NCBI GenBank assembly: GCA_937910255.1
Contig: CALEOQ010000507.1
Span: 1-14,472 of the forward strand
Source: an uncultured Caulobacteraceae bacterium
GTDB taxonomy: Bacteria > Pseudomonadota > Alphaproteobacteria > Caulobacterales > Caulobacteraceae
Length of the DNA: 14,472 nucleotides
Direction: 5' to 3'
Both the position numbers and the translations under genes were made by a program. The notes below the pieces were generated by a model, which was not told where the DNA came from, searched no databases, and saw nothing but the letters and a program-made list of their open reading frames with translations. How positions within the stretch are numbered: the stretch's first letter is position 1; each line of letters starts with the position of its first letter. Positions 1-6,293 of the stretch are shown in pieces.

Positions 1-1059
1 GCCGACAACTGGGGCGGCGATCACATGCGCTGCGAGGACGTGGCTCAAATCGCGCCGGCCGATCTGCCGGGCGTGCCCGATCTGGTCTGGGCGTCATTCC
101 CTTGCCAAGATCTGTCGCTGGCCGGCGACTACAAGGGTCTAGGCCGTCATGACGCCAATGAGGGCACCCGGTCGGGAACCTTTTGGCCCTTTTGGCGGCT
201 GATGCATTCGCTGCGCGATGAGCATCGCGCGCCAACGCTCGTGGTGTTGGAGAACGTCCTGGGCGTGCTTACGTCCAATGGCGGTCGAGATTTCCAAGCT
301 ATCGCCAAGACCTTGGCTCAGAGCGGTTATCGCTTCGGCGCCGTGGTCATGGACGCCCGCTGGTTCGTGCCGCAATCACGGCCGCGGGTCTTTGTGGTCG
401 CGGTGCGCGAGGACGTCGAACTGCCAGCCGAGTTGATGGCGTCGGGACCCTCCGATCGCTGGGCGCCGCCGATGTTGCGTACAGCCCATGCGCGTCTGGC
501 GTCGGGTCTGGCGAAGAAGTGGGTGTGGTGGAATCTCGCCGAGCCGGCCGGTTGTCCGCCCAGGTTCGCCGATCTTCTCGAGGAGACCCCGAAGGGTGTG
601 GGTTGGCACGACGCCGCTCAGACCAAGAAGTTGCTCGACAGCATGTCGCCGGTGAACCGTCAAAAGGTTGAATATGCCAAGGCCGCTGGCCGCAGGATGG
701 TGGGGACGCTCTACCGCCGCACGCGGCCCGATGCCGATGGTGGCCGCTCTGTAAAGGCCGAGGTGCGCTTCGATGATATCGCCGGCTGCCTACGCACGCC
801 GGCTGGCGGCTCGTCGCGCCAAAAGCTGCTGATCGTTGAGGGCAGCCAGGTGCGCTCGCGCCTGCTGTCGCCCCGTGAAGCGGCGCGGCTGATGGGCCTG
901 CCGGACTCCTACAGGCTGCCGCCGCGCTACAACGACGCCTACCACGTCGCCGGCGACGGCGTTGCCGTTCCGGTCGTTCGCCACCTGGCCGCCGCGATCC
1001 TCGAGCCTCTCGCCAGAGCCTCCCGCCGAACCGACGCGGCGGCGATCGCCGCCGAGTGA
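1..1059 (+). CDS. C5 cytosine-specific DNA methyltransferase, 5'-truncated
   Basis: Transfers a methyl group from S-adenosylmethionine to C5 of cytosine in a specific DNA site; here it is the modification half of a restriction-modification pair. The frame is open from base 1 (ADNWGGDH precedes the first ATG at 25), so the gene starts upstream and lacks the SAM-binding motif I. Visible motifs, counted from base 1: catalytic Pro-Cys motif IV (FPCQDLSLAG, Cys about 35), ENV motif VI (about 84-86), QSRPR motif VIII (about 125-129), a variable target-recognition stretch (about 140-270), then motif IX (SPREAARLMGLPDSY) and motif X (GDGVAVPVVRHLAAAI). About 353 residues are present. Its stop overlaps the GTG start of the next gene by 4 nt, indicating translational coupling to the DUF4928 protein. 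The family is certain; the recognition sequence cannot be read from the protein. Confidence 0.95.
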   Translation, partial: ADNWGGDHMRCEDVAQIAPADLPGVPDLVWASFPCQDLSLAGDYKGLGRHDANEGTRSGTFWPFWRLMHSLRDEHRAPTLVVLENVLGVLTSNGGRDFQAIAKTLAQSGYRFGAVVMDARWFVPQSRPRVFVVAVREDVELPAELMASGPSDRWAPPMLRTAHARLASGLAKKWVWWNLAEPAGCPPRFADLLEETPKGVGWHDAAQTKKLLDSMSPVNRQKVEYAKAAGRRMVGTLYRRTRPDADGGRSVKAEVRFDDIAGCLRTPAGGSSRQKLLIVEGSQVRSRLLSPREAARLMGLPDSYRLPPRYNDAYHVAGDGVAVPVVRHLAAAILEPLARASRRTDAAAIAAE

Positions 1060-2003
1060 GCGAGGACCCAGAGCCCTTGGCCGACGCGCTTGGCGCTTTC
1101 GCCGCGCTGCACGGCATCAAGTCAAAGGGCGCGCTCTGCTTGCCCCTGGTGGTCACGGACCACGCCCGGACCATGGGCTTGCCGCTGGACCCAAACCGGC
1201 TGCGCACGGACAAGGAGGGCCAGGTTCTGGGTCTGGGCAAGGGCAAGGTGCAGCAGATCCTGGCCCGTCACGGCATCAACCGCGTCCTGGCGGAGGAGGG
1301 GGGCCGCACCAGCCGCGGCTCGCTGGGCAAGATGAGCGCCTATGTGGCGTTCCTGAACGACCGAAGCCAGGGTGGCGAGCTCGACCTAGACAGTGTCGAA
1401 TCCTTCTGGATCGCCCGCGTACGGGAGTTCTTCGCCGCCAAGCCGTTCGTGCTGCGGGTTGATCCGACGCTCAGTCTTCGCGCCACCTTCCGACATCTCT
1501 TCGCCCAGGCGGAGGCCCGGCAGAAGGAGATGCAGGGCACCATGGTCGTTGGTACGATCATGCAGCACTTGGTCGGGGCCAAGCTGGAAGGGGTGTTCCC
1601 GGGCTCCTTCGCCCACAATTCGTCCTCGACCAAGGATGAAGGTCAGCAGCGCCCCGGCGATTTCTCAGTGGGCGATCTTGCCCTCCACGTCTCGACGGCG
1701 CCTGGCGAAGCGTTGATCCGCAAGTGCCAGGACAATTTGGCGGCGGGCCAGCGGCCGATCATTGTCACCGCAGGCCGCGGCGTCGGCCTGGCGGTCGGTC
1801 TGGCGGAGAACGCGGGCATCGCCGAGCGTCTGGACGTCTTCGACGTCGAACAGTGGCTGGCGGCCGATATCCTCGATCACGCTGGCGATCGGCCTGCCGC
1901 TCGGGCCGGCGCGTTGGAGGCTCTGGTGGCCCGCTACAACGCCATCGTCGAGGCGGTGGAGACCGACCCATCCTTGCGGATAGAAGCCGCGGCGGCGCGG
2001 TGA
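1056..2003 (+). CDS. DUF4928 family protein, probable restriction endonuclease partner of the C5 methyltransferase
   Basis: A 315-residue protein starting with GTG inside the stop of the methyltransferase (GTGA overlap). Features I associate with DUF4928, whose members usually sit beside C5 methyltransferases, are the N-terminal block with GALCLPLVVTDHARTMGLPLD (from about residue 25), GQVLGLGKGKVQQIL (55-69), GRTSRGSLGKM (83-93), and the C-terminal GDFSVGDLALHVSTAPGEAL (201-220) followed by KCQDNLAAGQRPIIVT. By context it is the likely restriction enzyme that cuts unmethylated DNA. I cannot place a textbook PD-(D/E)XK triad with confidence; the acidic residues around 178 and 202-207 are candidates only. 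No signal peptide or membrane segment is evident. Family assignment is fairly sure, nuclease role is inferred. Confidence 0.8.
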   Translation: MSEDPEPLADALGAFAALHGIKSKGALCLPLVVTDHARTMGLPLDPNRLRTDKEGQVLGLGKGKVQQILARHGINRVLAEEGGRTSRGSLGKMSAYVAFLNDRSQGGELDLDSVESFWIARVREFFAAKPFVLRVDPTLSLRATFRHLFAQAEARQKEMQGTMVVGTIMQHLVGAKLEGVFPGSFAHNSSSTKDEGQQRPGDFSVGDLALHVSTAPGEALIRKCQDNLAAGQRPIIVTAGRGVGLAVGLAENAGIAERLDVFDVEQWLAADILDHAGDRPAARAGALEALVARYNAIVEAVETDPSLRIEAAAAR

Positions 2004-2182
2004 TGGCGTGGTCGGCAACCGAGGCCTCGGGCGTCGGGTAGCCACGGCGCTTGCCAAACACGCGGCCGGACAAGTCGCCCGCAGGCCTTCCCTGCACCTT
2101 CCCGTGGCCCAGAGGCGACGTTTTGGCGACGCCGGCGAAGCCTCTTGGCGCGCGTATCCGACCTAGAGCTCAGGCGCCCAGG
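2004..2182. other. Convergent intergenic gap between the R-M pair and the PIN gene
   Basis: The plus-strand R-M genes and the minus-strand PIN/HTH-peptidase operon end facing each other here. The only structure I see is a weak inverted repeat (AGAGGC at 2111-2116 and GCCTCT at 2140-2145) with a long loop and no T-tract, so no terminator can be called. No gene is supported. Confidence 0.5.
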
Positions 2183-2674
2183 CTATCCTGCGTATCGGTC
2201 GAGGCGATGGCGCACTTCCGCTGCGGGCAACCTGCAACGGGGATGGGATGAGAGGGCGGTCAGTCCGGCGTGTAGTCGCGGCAGTGGGACGTGGAGGCCC
2301 GCTTCGAATTGATCGCAAATCCAAAGGACACCATGAAACGCCACCTGGCTTTCGGCCGCGAGACGTCGGAGGCCGCCGTCGCCGGTCAACAGTGGCCAAC
2401 CTCGTCCTTCGGCGATCGCGAAAGCGAACGTATCAGCCGTTGAGAGGTCCTTTCGTTGCCGTCGCACCGTCGTGGCGCGGGTCAATTCGATCGACGTGAG
2501 CTCCTCCACCCTCAGTCCGAGCGCCACGAGCCGGTCTCCCAATGGACCGGCGAGTTCGCGGCGGAACAACAGATCAGGCACCGCAAACTCAAAGGGGAGG
2601 CGAAACAGGTCGTCCAGCAGCGTTCCCCGCTCCAGGTCGATGATGACCGAGGTGTCGGAAACGAGGACGGCCAC
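2183..2674 (-). CDS. PIN-domain protein, putative ribonuclease (VapC-like fold)
   Basis: A 163-residue PIN-domain protein. PIN domains bind Mg2+/Mn2+ through a cluster of acidic residues and usually cleave RNA. The expected set is present when the GTG at 2674 is taken as start: Asp7 (LVSDTSVIIDLE), Glu40 (LLFRREL), Asp81 (STADTFAFAIA) and Asp99 (LLTGDGGLRRLA). This GTG lies 4 nt after the stop of the upstream HTH-peptidase gene and puts the first strand right at the N-terminus, as is normal for the family; longer in-frame starts would run into the upstream gene. The tail after about residue 125 is less conserved-looking. The close coupling suggests a two-gene unit in which the upstream protein restrains or controls the PIN protein. 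Whether it acts as a toxin, and on which RNA, is unknown. Confidence 0.85.
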   Translation of the reverse strand: MAVLVSDTSVIIDLERGTLLDDLFRLPFEFAVPDLLFRRELAGPLGDRLVALGLRVEELTSIELTRATTVRRQRKDLSTADTFAFAIAEGRGWPLLTGDGGLRRLAAESQVAFHGVLWICDQFEAGLHVPLPRLHAGLTALSSHPRCRLPAAEVRHRLDRYAG

Positions 2675-2678
2675 TGGA

Positions 2679-3743
2679 CTATGCCGCCACCTGATCGAGA
2701 CGCGCGTCCAGCTCGCGGGCGGAGATGCCAAGCAGTTCGGCGGCGCGGGCGTCCCCGATCACCCCTTCGGCCAACGCCCGATAACATAGGCGTTCGAACC
2801 GCCTGGGCTCCTCCAACTCGGGCTTCATTCTGGCCGGTTCCTCAAACGGGTAGGCTCTCCAACCCCGTTCCGCGAACACACGGAACAGCTTTGCAAAGGC
2901 CGCCTGGTTGATGATGCCCAAGTCCTTGCATCGATAGGTCAGCGCCTGAAGGCTAACGCCGAATCGCTCCTTGAGCGCGACGAGTTCGCCTAGGCTCAGC
3001 GAGGATCGGTTGGCGCCGACCTCGGCGCGCAGGACATCCGCAGGCACTAGAAACGCGCCGGCAAAGCGGTGCGCGGCCTTTTCCTCATTGAGGCCGGGTG
3101 CCACCTTCAGCACCATATGGCCAAGCTCGTGCGCGAGGTTGAAGCGCTTTCGCTCCGACCAGGTGCTGCGCTTGATGACGATCACCCGAGCGGCGTCTCG
3201 GCCCCGCCGCCGGACCTTGGCCGCCAGGCCGTCGATGTCGTCGAGGTCGAGCGACATCACCTTCACGCCGCGCTCCTCGAGCAGTTCGGCGAGCTGGGGA
3301 ATCGGATCGTTGCCCAGGCCCCAGTCATCACGCACAGACCGGGCAGCGTCCTCTGCGTCGCGGAAGTCGGCGACAGGATAAGGCGCGTTGCGGGGTTGTT
3401 CCCAGTCCACGCTGCGCAGCTGCAAAAGGTCTTCGAGCGCCAGGTAGCGTTCCAGCATGTGGATCGTGCGGGCTTCGAGGGTCGCTTCCTCGCGGGCCGA
3501 CGACCCCGCTTTCTTCCGAAAGTCCACGCCCTCCAGCGCGATTTCGTCCTCCGAAAGGAGATAGTCTTCCGACACGCCGAGGGCGTCGGCGAGCGCGATC
3601 AGCGCGCGAGACCCCGGCATGTCTTCGTCGCGTTCATACTTGCCAATGGCCTGGGCGGACACCGCGCCGCCCATGGCCTCCGCCAGGCCGCGGAGGGACA
3701 ATCCGGCTGCGGCGCGCGCGACCTTGATCCTATGCCCAATCAT
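2679..3743 (-). CDS. XRE-family HTH regulator fused to ImmA/IrrE-type zinc metallopeptidase
   Basis: A 354-residue cytoplasmic two-domain protein. Residues about 3-65 form a Cro/C1-type helix-turn-helix (GLSLRGLAEAMGG, with the recognition helix near SAQAIGKYE). Residues about 145-280 form an ImmA/IrrE peptidase domain with the zinc motif HELGH at 205-209 and a downstream Glu/Ala-rich helix (NEEKAAHRFAGAFLVP) that should supply the third ligand. The C-terminal ~60 residues hold another helical segment. In related proteins the peptidase cleaves an HTH repressor after DNA damage; here both activities are on one chain. The start at 3743 has a strong Shine-Dalgarno, AGGAGG on the minus strand at 3755-3750. 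It is the first gene of an operon with the PIN gene and diverges from the CBASS operon across a region of repeated operator-like sites. Domain calls are solid; control of CBASS is inference. Confidence 0.92.
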   Translation of the reverse strand: MIGHRIKVARAAAGLSLRGLAEAMGGAVSAQAIGKYERDEDMPGSRALIALADALGVSEDYLLSEDEIALEGVDFRKKAGSSAREEATLEARTIHMLERYLALEDLLQLRSVDWEQPRNAPYPVADFRDAEDAARSVRDDWGLGNDPIPQLAELLEERGVKVMSLDLDDIDGLAAKVRRRGRDAARVIVIKRSTWSERKRFNLAHELGHMVLKVAPGLNEEKAAHRFAGAFLVPADVLRAEVGANRSSLSLGELVALKERFGVSLQALTYRCKDLGIINQAAFAKLFRVFAERGWRAYPFEEPARMKPELEEPRRFERLCYRALAEGVIGDARAAELLGISARELDARLDQVAA

Positions 3744-3749
3744 CGTCCA

Positions 3750-3755
3750 CCTCCT
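3750..3755 (-). promoter_or_regulatory. Strong ribosome binding site of the HTH-peptidase gene
   Basis: AGGAGG on the minus strand, 6 nt before the ATG at 3743. It fixes this start rather than any internal Met. Confidence 0.75.
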
Positions 3756-3762
3756 GCTTCGC

Positions 3763-3805
3763 TCGGTTTACATGCTGTGAATATAGTGCATTTTTTGTAA
3801 ACCGA
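3763..3805. promoter_or_regulatory. Inverted operator pair (TCGGTTTACA ... TGTAAACCGA)
   Basis: TCGGTTTACA at 3763-3772 and its perfect reverse complement TGTAAACCGA at 3796-3805 are 33 bp apart start to start, about three helical turns. They flank a TATATT (minus strand, 3785-3780) that could be the -10 box of the HTH-peptidase promoter. I infer an autoregulatory operator for the HTH protein. Confidence 0.6.
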
Positions 3806-3810
3806 TACCC

Positions 3811-3838
3811 TTGAAACCGGGCCATAAGGCTCCATATT
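3811..3838 (+). promoter_or_regulatory. Candidate sigma70-type promoter of the CBASS operon
   Basis: TTGAAA at 3811-3816, a 16-nt spacer, then CATATT at 3833-3838, predicting a transcript start near 3845. It sits about 105 nt upstream of the CD-NTase start, and the second operator pair lies immediately downstream. The match to consensus is moderate. Confidence 0.4.
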
Positions 3839-3878
3839 GCCGTTTACGGGCTGGAAGTCTCGCCAGTTTGTAAACCGA
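3839..3878. promoter_or_regulatory. Second operator pair over the CBASS promoter start region
   Basis: An exact TGTAAACCGA at 3869-3878 (extended to TTTGTAAACCGA at 3867-3878, identical to the 12 bases at 3794-3805) is paired with a degenerate inverted copy, GCCGTTTACG at 3839-3848 (7 of 10 positions). The pair spacing is 30 bp. It lies directly downstream of the candidate -10 box, a position suited to repression. Confidence 0.5.
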
Positions 3879-3950
3879 ACGGCTAGGCGATGCAGCGCCG
3901 TCAGGTGGACGGGCAAGGGCTGATCGCCCGACGATGGAAGGGGCCACTAG

Positions 3951-4895
3951 GTGGCGTTGAGCAATACCGAGATTCGCTACTACGACAGCAACGTGCTGCG
4001 CCTGCCTGCCGACAAGCGGAAGGAGTATCACGCCCAGGTCGACCGGCTGATCACCGAACTGTGCAAACACGTTCGGGACAGGAGCGAGATCAAGATCACA
4101 AAGGTCGTGAAGGCCGGATCGTTCGCCAAATACACGATCCTGCGGAGGACGGCCGTGGACCCGGTCGACGTCGACGTGGTGTTCTACATCTCGGGTCGGG
4201 ACATCAACCACGAGACGCTGACGACGATCAGCGACCTGATCTATTCGCTGCTAATCAAGATCTACCCGACCAAGGCGGTCGAGGACTTCGAAATCCAGCG
4301 CAAGGCCGCGACGGTCACCTTCGTCGGGAGCGGGCTCAGCGTCGACATCGTCCCCGTGATCGAGGACGCCAACCAGCCCGGCTATGGCTGGCAGTTCGAC
4401 ATCCATGATGGGTCGGCCATCCAGACCTGCGCGCCCTGCCAGATCAAGTTCGTCCGCGACCGCAAGAACCAGGATCCAGACTTCCGCACGCTGGTGCGGA
4501 TGGCCAAGAAGTGGCGCAACCACGCCGGGCTCAAACCACTCAAGTCCTTCGTCATCGAGTTGATCATGGCCCATGTTTTGGCCAAGCAGGGCGCCGGCGG
4601 CACGATCGAGCAGCGGTTCCGCAACTTCCTGCTCTACATCGCCCAGTCAGGCCTGAAGGACGAGATACAGTTTCCCGAGAACGTCGCGCCCTTCGCCGTC
4701 TTCACCGACCCGGTGGTGATCCTCGATCCGGTCTACAGCCGCAACAACGTGGCCGGCCGCATCACCGAGGCCGAACGCCTGGAGATCGTGGCCGCGGCGA
4801 CGGAGGCATGGGAGGCGGCGAATTTCGCCTCGGCCGACAATGACAACGACGTCTGGAAGGAACTCTTCGGACCTCGCTTCAAGACGGAGGATTGA
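3951..4895 (+). CDS. cdnC: CBASS cGAS/DncV-like nucleotidyltransferase (CD-NTase), CdnC-like
   Basis: Synthesises a cyclic oligonucleotide second messenger when phage infection is sensed. The 314-residue protein carries the nucleotidyltransferase signature: GSFAK at 56-60, the metal-binding pair in DPVDVDVVFYI (Asp73, Asp75) and a third carboxylate in SVDIVPV (Asp132). From memory it aligns along its length with E. coli CdnC of type III CBASS, including GSGLxVDIVPV, the KSFxIELI helix (about 198-205), ILDPVxxxNNVA and the C-terminal W..LFG.RF segment. CdnC enzymes characterised so far make a cyclic tri-adenylate, so that is the expected but unproven product. The GTG at 3951 is chosen because GGAAGGGG (3936-3943) sits 7 nt upstream; TTG at 3957 is the alternative. 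It heads an operon with HORMA, TRIP13-like, effector and exonuclease genes. Confidence 0.95.
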   Translation: MALSNTEIRYYDSNVLRLPADKRKEYHAQVDRLITELCKHVRDRSEIKITKVVKAGSFAKYTILRRTAVDPVDVDVVFYISGRDINHETLTTISDLIYSLLIKIYPTKAVEDFEIQRKAATVTFVGSGLSVDIVPVIEDANQPGYGWQFDIHDGSAIQTCAPCQIKFVRDRKNQDPDFRTLVRMAKKWRNHAGLKPLKSFVIELIMAHVLAKQGAGGTIEQRFRNFLLYIAQSGLKDEIQFPENVAPFAVFTDPVVILDPVYSRNNVAGRITEAERLEIVAAATEAWEAANFASADNDNDVWKELFGPRFKTED

Positions 4896-4899
4896 GGAG

Positions 4900-5400
4900 A
4901 TGACCCAGACCCGCACCGCATCCGCCACCGCGACCTATACCGTCCTCGACATCGAGAGGGTCGTGCGTCGGGTGAAAGCCGACCTCATCATGATCGCCGA
5001 TAGCACGGGCGGTTGGACCCCTGAAAAGGCCAGCCAGTACGTGCATGATGTCGAGCTTTTGGCGAAGGCCGGATATCTCGACTACGTCGATGTCACGTTG
5101 TTCAGCAACGGTATCGAGGTAAAAGCCACACGCTTCGATGTCGACACCGACGCTGGCGGGCTGACCTGCAGCCGGCCTGGCGGGGTGCTTTGGCCGAAGG
5201 TCGTGGCGCCCTACCTCCGCATGGTCCTCGGTTACTCCAGCGCCTATACAGCGGCTGCGAAAGAGGCCTTCAAAAACCAGCTCAAAATCAACTGGTCGCC
5301 GACTAACGCCGACACCAGCCACAGCTCCCTGAATTCGGCCGGCGGGCGCGACTACGTCAGCAACGCCTACGGAATGCAGCGAAAGGACTGGGCCGCGTGA
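4900..5400 (+). CDS. cap7: Bacterial HORMA-domain protein of type III CBASS (Cap7-like)
   Basis: A 166-residue HORMA protein. In type III CBASS the HORMA protein closes around a peptide or partner, binds the CD-NTase and activates it. Diagnostic pieces are ADSTGGWTPEKASQYVHDVELLAKAGYLD (residues about 33-61; the family has STG...A...DV...A...YLD), CSRPGGVLWPKV (about 105-116) and the C-terminal safety-belt region ending in YVSNAYGMQRKDW, closely resembling the end of the E. coli CBASS HORMA protein. The ATG at 4900 is chosen for its GGAGG (4886-4890) 9 nt upstream; an in-frame ATG at 4840 would overlap the CD-NTase by 56 nt and adds residues outside the family's usual length. It overlaps the next gene's GTG by 4 nt. 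Single-HORMA arrangement with one remodeller is the expected type III layout. Confidence 0.93.
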   Translation: MTQTRTASATATYTVLDIERVVRRVKADLIMIADSTGGWTPEKASQYVHDVELLAKAGYLDYVDVTLFSNGIEVKATRFDVDTDAGGLTCSRPGGVLWPKVVAPYLRMVLGYSSAYTAAAKEAFKNQLKINWSPTNADTSHSSLNSAGGRDYVSNAYGMQRKDWAA

Positions 5401-6293
5401 GCGAGACCTCGATTTTTGACAGTGAGACCCCGCTCCCCGACGAGGCCCTGGCGCGGCGGGAAAAGACACTGCTGGGCTTCGATTCCCGCTACGCCCGCGT
5501 CCACGACCAGCTTCGGCTGCTGCTGCACGTCGGCCAGTTGGCCAGTTGGAACCAGAAACACCACGGCGGGTGCCTGGCGCTGTGCGACCTCGTCGCCGAG
5601 CAGTACCCGCTGGTTATCTTTCACGGCGACGTTGGGACCGGCAAGACGGCGATGGCCGAGTGCATGGCCAATCGTCTGGTGGCCGAGGCGCGCAGCGAGG
5701 ATTCGATCCTCTTCAAGCTGAGCAACCGGGTGCGCGGCAGCGGCATGGTCGGCGAGATGGGCACCCTGATCGCAGAAGCTTTCAAGAAGGTGGTGGCGTC
5801 GGCCGGCAAGCACCGCCGGGCCATCCTCATCATCGACGAGGGGGACAGCTTGGCGGCGGTACGCTCGCAGCAGCACAGCCACCACGAGGACAAGGTGGCG
5901 GTGAACACCCTGATCCAGTGCGTCGACGATTTGCGCCAGTACGGCGGCCGGATCGTGGTCTTCCTCTGCACCAACCGCCTGTCCGTGGTCGACCCGGCTC
6001 TGCAGCGGCGCGCGGCGATCATGGAGGAATTCCGCCGGCCGTCCGACGAAGAGCGGCGCCAGCTGCTATCGATGGATTTGGCCGCCCTGTCCCTTAGCGC
6101 GGCCCAGATCGGCCAGTTGGTGACGGCGACTGGGCCGCGGTCTGGCGTGCCTGGCTGGACCTATTCCGATATCCGCACCCGCCTCTACCCGGCGGCGCTT
6201 TCCAAGGCCTTCCCTGACAACGCCCTGCGGTTCGAGCACCTGCACGGCGTGGCGACCGGGCTCAAGGCGTCGCCGGTCCTGGAAGATCGCTGA
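5397..6293 (+). CDS. cap6: TRIP13/Pch2-like AAA+ ATPase of type III CBASS (Cap6-like)
   Basis: A 298-residue AAA+ remodeller expected to unfold the closed HORMA protein and so switch off the CD-NTase complex. Visible elements: Walker A GDVGTGKT (77-84), Walker B ILIIDEGD with Asp147-Glu148, sensor-1 Asn193 (FLCTNRL), probable arginine finger at Arg204/205 (ALQRRAAI) and a sensor-2-like segment near SDIRTRLYP (257-265). This is the short bacterial form made of little more than the AAA+ core plus a brief N-terminal segment. It starts at GTG 5397 within the HORMA stop and its own stop overlaps the effector ATG by one base (TGATG), so the four core CBASS genes look translationally coupled. Confidence 0.93.
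   Translation: MSETSIFDSETPLPDEALARREKTLLGFDSRYARVHDQLRLLLHVGQLASWNQKHHGGCLALCDLVAEQYPLVIFHGDVGTGKTAMAECMANRLVAEARSEDSILFKLSNRVRGSGMVGEMGTLIAEAFKKVVASAGKHRRAILIIDEGDSLAAVRSQQHSHHEDKVAVNTLIQCVDDLRQYGGRIVVFLCTNRLSVVDPALQRRAAIMEEFRRPSDEERRQLLSMDLAALSLSAAQIGQLVTATGPRSGVPGWTYSDIRTRLYPAALSKAFPDNALRFEHLHGVATGLKASPVLEDR

Noticed and set aside
25..27. ATG at 25 as the true start of the methyltransferase
   Set aside because: The frame is open to base 1 with plausible coding residues, and the essential SAM-binding motif I is missing, so the gene starts before the window.
347..1246. Long minus-strand open frame opposite the methyltransferase
   Set aside because: Arg/Pro/Ser-rich translation with no motif; an antisense by-product of GC-rich coding DNA.
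2111..2145. Rho-independent terminator between the convergent operons
   Set aside because: Only 6-bp arms with a 23-nt loop and no T-tract.
4840..4899. Earlier in-frame ATG for the HORMA gene
   Set aside because: It would overlap the CD-NTase by 56 nt and add residues outside the family, while the ATG at 4900 has a well-placed GGAGG.
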